A DNA stretch of 64,000 nucleotides from Alkalibacterium putridalgicola (GTDB lineage Bacteria > Bacillota > Bacilli > Lactobacillales > Carnobacteriaceae_A). Where the stretch lies: NCBI RefSeq assembly GCF_900109825.1, contig NZ_FOBL01000001.1:62001-126000 (forward strand), given 5' to 3'. The position numbers were made by a program, and so were the translations under genes. Position 1 is the first letter of the stretch. Each line of letters begins with the position of its first letter. The notes beneath the pieces are model-generated. The model ran no database searches. It had not been told where the DNA came from and was given only the letters and a program-made list of their open reading frames with translations. This document shows, in pieces, positions 37,901 through 45,135 of this stretch.

Positions 37901-38261
37901 AATGACTGGCATGAGCCTTCAATATATCGGCTGTAACTCTTACGTGATCGACTTTTATTTTACTGGATAAGGACAGAAGGTTCTGATATCCTTCGTCATT
38001 TTCAGCAAGTAAAACAGCAGATAAACCTTTTTCTGTCCCCTCGTTCTCGTATATATCGACCGTTATACCAATGATCGGCTTAACATCCTGTTTTTTTGCT
38101 TCCTGATAGAATTCAACTGCCCCATGCAAGACTTCATTATCCGTGAGTGCGATCGTACTGTATCCGAGCTCTTTGGCCCTGGACACCAGCTGTTTGACAG
38201 TAACTGTGCTTTCCAGTAAAGAATAAGCACTTATTATATTCAAGGGTATGTAGTTCAACAA
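34950..38261 (-). CDS. dnaE: DNA polymerase III alpha subunit DnaE
   Basis: Replicative polymerase of the DnaE type, which in Gram-positives extends primers before PolC takes over. About 1103 residues. PHP domain (about 1-200), polymerase palm with GAGRGSAAGSLVSY and catalytic aspartates in MPDIDLDFPDDKR (about 380), FNRSHAVSYSKLAFQLAYFKA in the fingers, helix-hairpin-helix region, and a C-terminal OB fold (about 935-1015). The ATG at 38303 lies where transcription should begin and has no binding site; AGAGGTG six bases before tandem TTG codons favours TTG at 38261 (LLNYIPLN). Metal-binding His residues of the PHP entry motif are missing. Confidence 0.94.
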   Translation of the reverse strand: MLNYIPLNIISAYSLLESTVTVKQLVSRAKELGYSTIALTDNEVLHGAVEFYQEAKKQDVKPIIGITVDIYENEGTEKGLSAVLLAENDEGYQNLLSLSSKIKVDHVRVTADILKAHASHLTAIVAFQSLNELLSDKDARLRERLERISREISHTYLGVAYNGKNNDDVKNIIKFAEEITMPTVVSEPVKSLEAKDSLSLKVLNAIKNQTTLDSDEHQDELPFFFFKQPKNIVDKYTQIGLNDALTNSVRIADSINLELSWESVLPQFDTPDGKKSSHYLREIVYSHLDDKLPGHSEVYDHRIEKELDVIIKMGFADYFLIVWDLMKYAHGKGIVTGAGRGSAAGSLVSYVLNITDVDPVAYDLLFDRFLNEERYTMPDIDLDFPDDKRDSILNYVLNKYGKEHVAQIATFGTFAAKMAVRDTARVFGFSAVELKKWSDAIPSSLGITLRKAYKESGELRKLVNENDKNKALFKTALSLEGLPRHVSTHAAGVVISRDPLVKTSPLLEGNGAMPLTQFTMNDVEAVGLLKMDFLGLKNLSILADCLNNVRELRGGVREKLAAIPLDDQKTMDLFRNGDTNGIFQFESRGIRNVLRKLQPTTFEDIVAVNALYRPGPMEQIDVYIRRKNEEEDIAYIHEDLKEILEVTNGVMVYQEQVMKVASKIAGYSLSEADILRRAISKKIKLEIDAGRKQFVAGAKRKGYSPDVAARIYEHIERFADYGFNRSHAVSYSKLAFQLAYFKANHPAAFFVSLMRASTNNKDKLSAYLLEAKQRHIELVHPDINKSDENFKVENGKICFGFNSIKGMRKDFVHHILFVRRKKGKFKDLLSFINSIDERWRKEQLILPLIYAGSFDKLAYNRRTLVDSLESMLNSVNMSSGNIELFESLAPKIHEKQEYSLEERLKQEFEVTGFYLSGHPADKFMDMRDNRQIIYITDSIQNKVQTYIVSVQGIKKIQTKRGEPMAFLEVTDASGEATCVLFPDVYRRYSKVLEKNSIFLVKGKAEFKKNKWNVLVSQMQDPGSITKAVQKYLYLRFEDLKEQREVFNEILEILEKDQGDTEVIIYDQSLDKKEKLKAKYKVDSHTTSVNSIAEILGKKNVILK

Positions 38262-38308
38262 TGGTTTCACCTCTTTACATTTTCCTTTATCGGCAGGTTT
38301 CATCTTTT

Positions 38309-38314
38309 ATTATA
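38309..38314 (-). promoter_or_regulatory. -10 box of a dnaE promoter
   Basis: TATAAT on the minus strand, 48 bases before the proposed TTG start. The -35 region falls in the stem of the preceding terminator and matches consensus poorly (CTTTAA at 17 bases). Confidence 0.5.
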
Positions 38315-38320
38315 ACAGTA

Positions 38321-38378
38321 AAAAACTCTCATTAAAGCCTAAGGAATAAAAAAACGATTCCTGGACTTTACTGAGAGT
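38321..38378 (-). terminator. Terminator of the SufT-like gene
   Basis: ACTCTCAGTAAAG and CTTTAATGAGAGT pair with a small internal mismatch and an inner GGAAT/ATTCC stem, followed by TTTTT on the minus strand. Confidence 0.8.
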
Positions 38379-38383
38379 ATGGA

Positions 38384-38725
38384 TTATCTGATTCCTAAAG
38401 CAATACGTGCATAGCGACTCATTCTGGAGGTATCCCAAGCCGGATACCATACTAATTTAACATCAGTTTCTGTTACTTCAGGTATGTTTTTCATAGCGTT
38501 TAGAATATCTCCAGTTATGACATCAGCTAGTGGACAGCCCATAGTGGTCAGTGTGATTTTGATTTCGCAATAACCGCCGTTAAATACATTCACTTCATAC
38601 ACTAAGCCTAAATTAACGATATCGATTCCGAGTTCCGGGTCAATAACCTGCTCCATGGCTTCCATTATGCGTTTTTTTATATCTTCAATTTCTTCTTCAG
38701 TCCATACTGATTTCTTTTCAGTCAT
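38384..38725 (-). CDS. MIP18/SufT-like iron-sulfur assembly factor (DUF59)
   Basis: 113-residue single-domain protein. MEQVIDPELGIDIVNLGLVY (about 19-38) and TTMGCPLADVITGDI (about 64-78, with the conserved Cys) are the DUF59 hallmarks. Proteins of this family (SufT, PaaD-like, YitW) help mature iron-sulfur proteins. It stands alone behind an AAGGAGG binding site, not in a suf operon. The gene is divergent from the HAD phosphatase gene. Confidence 0.88.
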   Translation of the reverse strand: MTEKKSVWTEEEIEDIKKRIMEAMEQVIDPELGIDIVNLGLVYEVNVFNGGYCEIKITLTTMGCPLADVITGDILNAMKNIPEVTETDVKLVWYPAWDTSRMSRYARIALGIR

Positions 38726-38835
38726 GAAATTTCCTCCTTACACTCCTATATTTTACCATATTCATGCTTGAGAATTCATACATATGTCTGACTTTTTTAA
38801 TCAAATCAGGAGTAGCTTTCCTTTATAATTACTAT

Positions 38836-38864
38836 TATACATTTTCATGCAGCTTTGCTATACT
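38836..38864 (+). promoter_or_regulatory. Possible promoter of the HAD phosphatase gene
   Basis: TATACA (38836-38841), 17 bases, TATACT (38859-38864), 43 bases before the ATG. The shared 182-base gap must also hold the promoter of the SufT-like gene, for which I found only a weak -10 (TAAAAT near 38755). Confidence 0.5.
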
Positions 38865-38907
38865 GATAAAGATACTGAAAAGCGATGAACTAAAAGGATG
38901 ATATAAT

Positions 38908-39720
38908 ATGCAAAGAAAATTAATTGCCCTGGATTTGGATGGTACGACCCTTAACGACCAGTCTGAAATATCAAACAGGACGTTACAGACAATACAGCGA
39001 CTAAGAAAAGATGGCCATATCGTTTCTATCGTTACAGGAAGGCCTTATAGGAACAGTTATTATTACTACAAACAGCTTGAACTGGATACGCCGATCGTGA
39101 ATTTCAATGGGGCCTGGTTACATAATCCTTCACAGAAATACTGGGATCATGGTTACCATAAGACACTAAGCAAAGACCTTGCTTTGTCCATGCTGTCTCT
39201 TAAGGATAATCCGGAAGTTCAACTTATAGCAGCTGAATCCCAGACAGCCATTTATATTGAAGGACAATATGTTCCTTATCCTGACTTCTTTCCTGAAGGG
39301 ATCCATATGAGCAGACAACTGAGACCGGAGATCCTGCTGGAAGATCCCACTTCTGTCGGCGTATTTACCACTACCCGAAATTTTCAGCCGGAAATCGAGC
39401 AGAAAATCATCGATACTTACAAAAATTCGGTAGAGGTCCGTATGTGGGGCGGCAATACGCCATGTCTTGAAGTCGTAGCTGCAGGTGTACAGAAAGCCAT
39501 GGGATTGGAACGCATAGCCAGATACTATCATTTCGCCCGTGAGGACATACTGGCCTTTGGTGATCAGGAAAATGATTATGAAATGATCCAGTACGCCGGA
39601 CACGGAGTCGTTATGTCAAATGGTTCTGAACGTCTACAGTCAATAAGTAATGATCTTACCAGACATTCTAACCACGAAGATGGACTGGCTGAGTATTTAG
39701 AAAACTATTTTAAATTATAG
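38908..39720 (+). CDS. Cof-type HAD-IIB phosphatase
   Basis: 270-residue haloacid dehalogenase-superfamily phosphatase, subclass IIB. Motif I is LDLDGTTLND (nucleophile Asp, about 8-17), motif II IVTGRP (about 42-47), motif III Lys in VQKAMGLE (about 196) and motif IV GDQENDYEM (about 213-221); the C2B cap lies between about 85 and 190. These enzymes act on sugar phosphates, FMN, PLP or similar; no substrate can be assigned here. AAAGGA precedes the ATG. It is one of only two plus-strand protein genes. Confidence 0.9.
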   Translation: MQRKLIALDLDGTTLNDQSEISNRTLQTIQRLRKDGHIVSIVTGRPYRNSYYYYKQLELDTPIVNFNGAWLHNPSQKYWDHGYHKTLSKDLALSMLSLKDNPEVQLIAAESQTAIYIEGQYVPYPDFFPEGIHMSRQLRPEILLEDPTSVGVFTTTRNFQPEIEQKIIDTYKNSVEVRMWGGNTPCLEVVAAGVQKAMGLERIARYYHFAREDILAFGDQENDYEMIQYAGHGVVMSNGSERLQSISNDLTRHSNHEDGLAEYLENYFKL

Positions 39721-39725
39721 TCCAT

Positions 39726-39762
39726 AAAAGGAGGACAGAGCCTCGGCTCTGTCCTCCTTTTT
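39726..39762. terminator. Bidirectional terminator between the HAD gene and crtN
   Basis: AAAAGGAGGACAGAGCC and GGCTCTGTCCTCCTTTT form a perfect 17-base-pair stem with a 2-base spacer, with T tracts on both strands, serving the two convergent genes. Confidence 0.96.
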
Positions 39763-39768
39763 AATATT

Positions 39769-41259
39769 CTATTTATCGTCTTTGATCAATTCGTCTGTGG
39801 CAATTTTGGCAGAAGTCAGAACGATCGGTACCCCTGCTCCAGGATGCGTGCTGCTTCCAGTGAAGTAAAGGTTCTCTGTATGTTTGGCTTTAGCCTGGGG
39901 TCTGAAGTGGTTGCTTTGAGTCAAGGTCGGTCTTAATCCAAAGGTCGCTCCATTGTAGGCATTGTATTTCTGTTCAAAGTCGACTGGCGTCATATAACTT
40001 TCAGATATGATGTCTTCTTCGACCGTTTCGAAACCTTCAATGGTTTTAAGCTTGGACAGTACTTGATCACGGTAATAAGCTTTCGTTTCTTCTGTCCATT
40101 CGTAATTCGCCGTGGCCAGATCCGAAACAGGCAGCAGTACATAGATACCGTCTTTATTTTCAGGTGCCAGATCTTCGTCCATCTTCGAAGCGATGTACAC
40201 ATAGAATGAGGCCTTCTCCAGCAGTTTCCCTTCGAAAATATCTTCCAGGTTCTGGTCCAGTTCCTGAGAGAAGATAAAACTATGAACGTTTTCCACATCA
40301 TCATATTTTTTGTTCATACCAAGATACATGACAAAGCAGGAACATGAATACTTCATTTCATCTATTTTTTTATCTGTATACTTGCCTTTTGCCTTTTTAT
40401 CTTTCACCAGATTTTTCATTGCGTAAGGAAAATCGGCGTTACACATGACATAGTCAGAAAGTATTTTTTCACCGTTGACTTTGATGCCTGTTGCCCTTTT
40501 ATTTTCGATAACGATTTCGTCTACCGGTGTATTGTAGTTCACTGTGCCGCCCAGTTCTAAAAACAGACGTTCCATTGAACTTGCCATCGTATGCATTCCG
40601 CCTTTAATGAACCAGATACCATACAGGTATTCGATCATAGGAATGATGGTATACAGGGAAGGGCCGTTTGAGGGCGATATACCGATATAGAGTGTCTGAA
40701 AACTTAAAATCTGCTGCAGACGTTTGTCTTTCACGAATTTACCAATCGAATGGTTGGCACTGTCAAAGGTCTTCAGTTTCATTGCCTGTCGGATCATGAA
40801 TGGGTTATAAAAATCACTCGCATTCCTGAATGGACGCTGGATAAAATACTTTTTAGCAATGATGAACCGTTCATATATATCTTTCAGATAAGCAAGGAAA
40901 CCGACCGCATCTTCATCGCTTATCCCTTCTAAATGGTCGATCAACTTAACCAGATCATTGGATACATCGATACGCTCGTCTTCGAAATAAGCAGAATACA
41001 TAGGATCAAGTCGTGTCATCGGTATGTAGTCCTTGGGGTCGCGTCCGGCCACCTCAAATACTTCATTATAAATTTCCGGCATCATGACGATACTCGGACC
41101 CACATCGAACGTAAAGCCGTCCTTTTTTATCTGATTCATTTTTCCGCCCGGCAAGGCTTCTTTTTCGTATAGCGTTACGTCATAACCTTGATTCTGTAAA
41201 CGGATAGCACTTGCCAGACCGGCCACACCGGCCCCAATAACACTTACTGTTTTTGCCAT
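39769..41259 (-). CDS. Phytoene/diapophytoene desaturase family protein (CrtN-like)
   Basis: FAD-dependent carotenoid desaturase family, 496 residues. N-terminal dinucleotide fold SVIGAGVAGLASAIRLQNQG (about 6-25) with YEKEALPGGKMNQ; DVGPSIVMMPEIYNEVF (about 53-69); C-terminal carotenoid-desaturase signature LYFTGSSTHPGAGVPIVL (about 466-483). CrtN converts 4,4'-diapophytoene to diaponeurosporene, a yellow C30 pigment. No diapophytoene synthase (crtM) is in the window, so substrate supply is unknown; oxidase-type relatives (CrtP) remain possible. It starts 9 nt after the ABC ATPase gene, with only a weak AGGCGA binding site, so it is probably translationally dependent on that operon. Confidence 0.87.
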   Translation of the reverse strand: MAKTVSVIGAGVAGLASAIRLQNQGYDVTLYEKEALPGGKMNQIKKDGFTFDVGPSIVMMPEIYNEVFEVAGRDPKDYIPMTRLDPMYSAYFEDERIDVSNDLVKLIDHLEGISDEDAVGFLAYLKDIYERFIIAKKYFIQRPFRNASDFYNPFMIRQAMKLKTFDSANHSIGKFVKDKRLQQILSFQTLYIGISPSNGPSLYTIIPMIEYLYGIWFIKGGMHTMASSMERLFLELGGTVNYNTPVDEIVIENKRATGIKVNGEKILSDYVMCNADFPYAMKNLVKDKKAKGKYTDKKIDEMKYSCSCFVMYLGMNKKYDDVENVHSFIFSQELDQNLEDIFEGKLLEKASFYVYIASKMDEDLAPENKDGIYVLLPVSDLATANYEWTEETKAYYRDQVLSKLKTIEGFETVEEDIISESYMTPVDFEQKYNAYNGATFGLRPTLTQSNHFRPQAKAKHTENLYFTGSSTHPGAGVPIVLTSAKIATDELIKDDK

Positions 41260-41268
41260 TTATATCGC

Positions 41269-41946
41269 CTACTTTTTCTGATTTTTTGTTAATACGCCAT
41301 CTTTCATTGTATAAACGGCATCACAATAATCGGTCAACCGTTCATCATGAGTGACCATGATAGTCGCTTTCTTTTCCTTCTTTGTTTCTCGAGCCAGTAT
41401 TTCCACCACTTCAAACGCACGATCGGTATCCAAACTGGCTGTCGGTTCATCAGCCAGTATGACGGCAGGATTATGATACATCGCCCGGGCGATCGCCGCA
41501 CGCTGTTTTTCGCCACCCGAGAGATCACTTGGGTATTTATCCATTAAATGATCGATCCCTAGTTCGGATAACAAATTTTGTACTTTATCTTCATCGAGTT
41601 TTGATTTTTCTATCTTATTGACTAACTTCAACTGATCTTTAACCGTCAGAAAGGGGATGAGATTAGATGCCTGCAGGATAAATCCTATTTCATCAAACCT
41701 TTTTTTTGCCCGTTCTTTTTCATCTAACTCACTGAATTTGTCTTCTCTGATAAAAACATTTCCTTCAGTTGGTGTCTGCAAGCCTCCAATGATCGTAAGA
41801 AAGGTGCTTTTCCCCGATCCGCTTGGCCCGATGACTGCAACAAATTCTCCCTCTTCTACTGAGAAATTTGTCGGTTTTAATGCTTCGATCGTTTTTCTCC
41901 CATCCTGGAAGGTTTTCTTTACATCTTTCAATTCAATCAGCTTCAT
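41269..41946 (-). CDS. ABC transporter ATP-binding protein (HrtA/MacB type)
   Basis: 225-residue ATPase: Walker A GPSGSGKSTFLTIIGG (about 39-54), Q-loop GFILQASNLIPFLT, signature LSGGEKQRAAIARAM (about 140-154), Walker B VILADEPTASLD and the H-loop TIMVTHDERL. It groups by motif with the LolD/MacB/HrtA subfamily, whose partners are FtsX-like permeases; the partner gene is directly upstream (9-nt gap). Similarity to Staphylococcus HrtA suggests haem efflux, but that is inference. Confidence 0.88.
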   Translation of the reverse strand: MKLIELKDVKKTFQDGRKTIEALKPTNFSVEEGEFVAVIGPSGSGKSTFLTIIGGLQTPTEGNVFIREDKFSELDEKERAKKRFDEIGFILQASNLIPFLTVKDQLKLVNKIEKSKLDEDKVQNLLSELGIDHLMDKYPSDLSGGEKQRAAIARAMYHNPAVILADEPTASLDTDRAFEVVEILARETKKEKKATIMVTHDERLTDYCDAVYTMKDGVLTKNQKK

Positions 41947-41955
41947 AACAATCTC

Positions 41956-43047
41956 CTAATCTATCGCTTCTAGTGGATCTATATTAACTACCGTTCTAAC
42001 TGAGAAAAAGGCTCCCGCCACAGCTACTATTATCAGTAAGCTTGTAATCGAAGCTAAAAAGATAAAGTTGTTCTGATACGGTACAGTTGCCGGTAAAAGT
42101 AATCCAGTAAGCAGGGTCAATCCCAAGCCTGTGAATACACCTATAAAGGAAAGCAGGAACGTCTGACCTATTACAGATTTAGCAATATAGCTGGATGATA
42201 TCCCCTGGGCTTTCATTACCCCAAGCATGGATGATTTCTGTAAAGTAAGAACGTAAATGAAGATCCCGATGATCATGGCTGCTATCAGAACTAAAAAGCC
42301 GATCATTAATCCAAACGTCAATACCTGAGCTGTGTAGCCGGGCAAGTTAGAAATGAACTCGCTTGTAGAGTAGACATTCAGGTCTTCGCTGTTTGTCTCG
42401 ACATCAGCCAGTTCTTCTGAATCACTGCGGACCACTATGGCACTGATAATTTCTTCTTCTCTTTCACCAAAGCCGCTCGCTCTTATTTCCTGATATGTTG
42501 GATGGTTTGTGTAAAGGACAGGACCGACACTGAACTTCGCATTCTCAGTAAAGCCAACGATCTCGACAGTAAGATCCATTCCGGCTAATGACAATTCATC
42601 TCCGATCTCGATACCTTCTTCTTCTCTCAAGCTTATATCTGCAATAACTTCCCTGTTGCTTTCAAATTCTTCCCCTTCAACGACTTCCGGGAAAATGAAT
42701 TCTTCTTTATCGATACCGAAAAACGTGACATTTATCTTACTTTCTTCGTCACTCTCATCCGCTGGCTGCACCACACTGGATGCGACACCCAGAGACGCTT
42801 TCTCAGATGCTTCGATGTCGTCGATCTGTTCCTTTGGAAACATCGACATATTGATATTTAAATTAGATTCATCTGCCAGCACGATGCCGTCAGAATCCCA
42901 TTTGTCGATACTCATACGGTTTTCCTGAGCTAAACCGTATGCCAGTCCGGTCAAAAAGAAAACCAGATAAGCAATTAAAATAACCACGCCTATGATCAAT
43001 GCAAAACGTGTTTTTGAATACTTTATTTCTCGCCATGCTAAGAACAT
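41956..43047 (-). CDS. FtsX-like ABC transporter permease (HrtB type)
   Basis: 363 residues with four transmembrane helices: one near the N terminus (about 15-38, FALIIGVVILIAYLVFFLTG), then a large extracytoplasmic domain (about 40-235), then three helices (about 240-265, 290-315, 325-350). This is the MacB/FtsX/HrtB topology. The N-terminal part (WREIKYSKTRF, TGLAYGLAQEN) resembles HrtB, which with HrtA exports toxic haem in Gram-positives. No hssRS or hrtR regulator gene is adjacent. GAGGG precedes the ATG. First gene of the operon permease-ATPase-desaturase. Confidence 0.83.
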   Translation of the reverse strand: MFLAWREIKYSKTRFALIIGVVILIAYLVFFLTGLAYGLAQENRMSIDKWDSDGIVLADESNLNINMSMFPKEQIDDIEASEKASLGVASSVVQPADESDEESKINVTFFGIDKEEFIFPEVVEGEEFESNREVIADISLREEEGIEIGDELSLAGMDLTVEIVGFTENAKFSVGPVLYTNHPTYQEIRASGFGEREEEIISAIVVRSDSEELADVETNSEDLNVYSTSEFISNLPGYTAQVLTFGLMIGFLVLIAAMIIGIFIYVLTLQKSSMLGVMKAQGISSSYIAKSVIGQTFLLSFIGVFTGLGLTLLTGLLLPATVPYQNNFIFLASITSLLIIVAVAGAFFSVRTVVNIDPLEAID

Positions 43048-43116
43048 ATGTAACCCTCATCATTCTTTAGTTTTAATTCGAAGTTTTTTGTGAAAAAAAC
43101 ACGAAATCTAATTTTA

Positions 43117-43145
43117 ATATTACATGAATGTATAAATAACTTCAA
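43117..43145 (-). promoter_or_regulatory. Promoter of the hrtBA-crtN-like operon
   Basis: TTGAAG (43140-43145), 17 bases, TAATAT (43117-43122) on the minus strand. Confidence 0.72.
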
Positions 43146-43157
43146 ATATTTAATATT

Positions 43158-43188
43158 AAAAACCACCCGAAAACTCCGGGTGGTTTTT
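43158..43188 (-). terminator. Terminator of the opp operon
   Basis: AAAAACCACCCG and CGGGTGGTTTTT form a 12-base-pair stem with a 7-base loop and T tracts on both strands. Confidence 0.95.
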
Positions 43189-43224
43189 GCTGTATTAAGA
43201 TTTACTTTCTAACTGGTACAACGA

Positions 43225-45117
43225 TTATTCAGTTGCTCGGTCTTCGCTGATCAGGTAAAGCGTGTGTAGTCCTACACCTTCAGTGTCTGGATCTTCACCA
43301 ACAGTGATGTCGTAAGCACCGACACGGTTGTTGACCGGTGTTACAGCTTTACGGAACAGTGTAGGAATGACAGGCAGCTCATCCATGAAGTATTCTTGCC
43401 ATTCTTTGAACTTCTCGGCACGCCATTCGATGTCGAAGCCTTCAGTACTTGTCATAGCTTCCATCAACTCATCGTTTTCTTCAGTTGCCCAACGTGTGTA
43501 GTTGAATGGAGCGAAACGACCATACAATCCTTCTGGTGTTGGGTCAAATCCAGTTCCCCAAGCACCTTGGTAGATGTCGATATCTGGATCGTCTGCTTCA
43601 ACACGGTCGTAGAATGAGTTGAACTCATGCAGACGGCCATCAAGAAGTTCTACTTTCAAGCCGACACGTTCCCATGACTGCATGTAGTACTCAACGATCG
43701 GTTCAGCAACTTCTCCGCCTGACATAGAAGCAAAGTTGATGACTAACTCTTCGCCTTCAGGTGTTTCGCGGATGTCGTCACCATTTGTATCTTTGTATCC
43801 AGCTTCGTCAAGGATCTCGTTTGCACGATCCGGATCGAATGGATAGCCTTCTAGATCTTCTGCATAGTAGTCTGAGAAGTTAGGGATGATCGGAGAGTTG
43901 GCACGACGACGCAGACCTTGGTAGAAACGTGAACCTACAGCATCGTTGTCGATAGCGTAAGCCATGGCCTGACGTAGGTTCTTGTCTGCCATTTTAGCAT
44001 CTTCGTTGTAAACGTTCTGTGCTGGTTCAACGATGTTACCGTCTTCGTCTGTTTCAGCTTCCTGCCACTCACCTAGTTTGAATCCGATATAAGTGTATGC
44101 TGTATCGTCAACACCTAAGTTAGTGTAGCCAGGAATGTTCTCATAGTTCTCATACTGGTCAGTAGGCATACCTTCGAATATGTCATACTGAGCATTTTCC
44201 ATAGCAGCAACAGCAGTTGATGTAGGAACAGTTTCTAATTCGATACGGTCAAGTTTCGGTGCACCGCGGTAGTAGTCTTCAAATGCAGTATAAGAAACAG
44301 ATTCCCCAGGAACGATGTTGTCCACTTTGAATGGTCCGAATCCGATCGGGTTCTCACGAATCTCTGGAGCAGATTCAAGTTCTGCAACTGGAATACCTTC
44401 CAGGTAGTGACGTGGTGCAGCATAACCCCATACGCCGCCGCCGGCTTGAAGCATTTGAACGCCCACAGACTGATATTCGATTTCGATCGTTTTGTCATCT
44501 ACGACTGTGATACCTTCGATGCTGTCTGCTTCGCCGTTTTTGAAAGCTTCCATACCTACGATGTTAGCAAGGTCTCCGCTGTAACGAACACCTGTGTAGT
44601 CTGGGTGACCGATGATTTCATGTGCAAAAGCGATGTCGCCAGCTTTAAGCGGTTCGCCGTCATGCCATAATACATCATCTTTGATCGTCATTGTTACAGT
44701 ATTTGTTTCTTGATCCAGTTCGAACGTTGCCGCACCTGAATCATCGATTTGATAGTTTTCATCATAACCAAGTAATGTACCGATCATGTAGCCCATTACG
44801 ACTGCATCCGGATTACCTGTGTAAAGTTCTGTTGAGAAAATACCAGTGAATGGAGAGTCAGAGACGTAACCAATACTTAATGTACCCCCGTCAATAGCTT
44901 CTCCTTCATTTTCAACACGTGTGTCAAATTCAACTGGCTCGACTTCATCCCCGGCTGAAGCATCTTCGCCAGATTCATCTTCAACTTCTTCAGAAGTATC
45001 CGTTCCGTTACCAGTTTCTTCTGTTGTATCTTCTGTATCCCCGTTGCCACAAGCTGCTAAAATAAATGCTACTGCAGCAGTACTTGCTAACATGCTATAT
45101 CTTTTCTTGTTTGACAT
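43225..45117 (-). CDS. oppA: Oligopeptide ABC transporter substrate-binding lipoprotein OppA
   Basis: Surface-anchored peptide receptor of an SBP class 5 importer. 630 residues: signal peptide with lipobox ILAAC (Cys about 23), an acidic linker rich in Glu/Asp/Thr (about 25-70), then the solute-binding fold with LWHDGEPLKAGDIAFAHEII (about 152-171), AMAYAIDNDAVG (about 387) and EPIVEYYMQSWERVGLKVEL. It is the last gene of oppDFBCA, preceded by GGGGAG, and followed by a strong terminator. Binding specificity cannot be read from sequence. Confidence 0.95.
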   Translation of the reverse strand: MSNKKRYSMLASTAAVAFILAACGNGDTEDTTEETGNGTDTSEEVEDESGEDASAGDEVEPVEFDTRVENEGEAIDGGTLSIGYVSDSPFTGIFSTELYTGNPDAVVMGYMIGTLLGYDENYQIDDSGAATFELDQETNTVTMTIKDDVLWHDGEPLKAGDIAFAHEIIGHPDYTGVRYSGDLANIVGMEAFKNGEADSIEGITVVDDKTIEIEYQSVGVQMLQAGGGVWGYAAPRHYLEGIPVAELESAPEIRENPIGFGPFKVDNIVPGESVSYTAFEDYYRGAPKLDRIELETVPTSTAVAAMENAQYDIFEGMPTDQYENYENIPGYTNLGVDDTAYTYIGFKLGEWQEAETDEDGNIVEPAQNVYNEDAKMADKNLRQAMAYAIDNDAVGSRFYQGLRRRANSPIIPNFSDYYAEDLEGYPFDPDRANEILDEAGYKDTNGDDIRETPEGEELVINFASMSGGEVAEPIVEYYMQSWERVGLKVELLDGRLHEFNSFYDRVEADDPDIDIYQGAWGTGFDPTPEGLYGRFAPFNYTRWATEENDELMEAMTSTEGFDIEWRAEKFKEWQEYFMDELPVIPTLFRKAVTPVNNRVGAYDITVGEDPDTEGVGLHTLYLISEDRATE

Positions 45118-45135
45118 ATTCTTTCTCCCCTTCTC

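Noticed and set aside
38791-38815. CTGA...TCAG partial inverted repeat (ctgacttttttaatcaaatcag) in the SufT-like/HAD intergenic gap.
   Set aside because: The pairing is short and interrupted, and neither gene ends there, so a terminator makes no sense.
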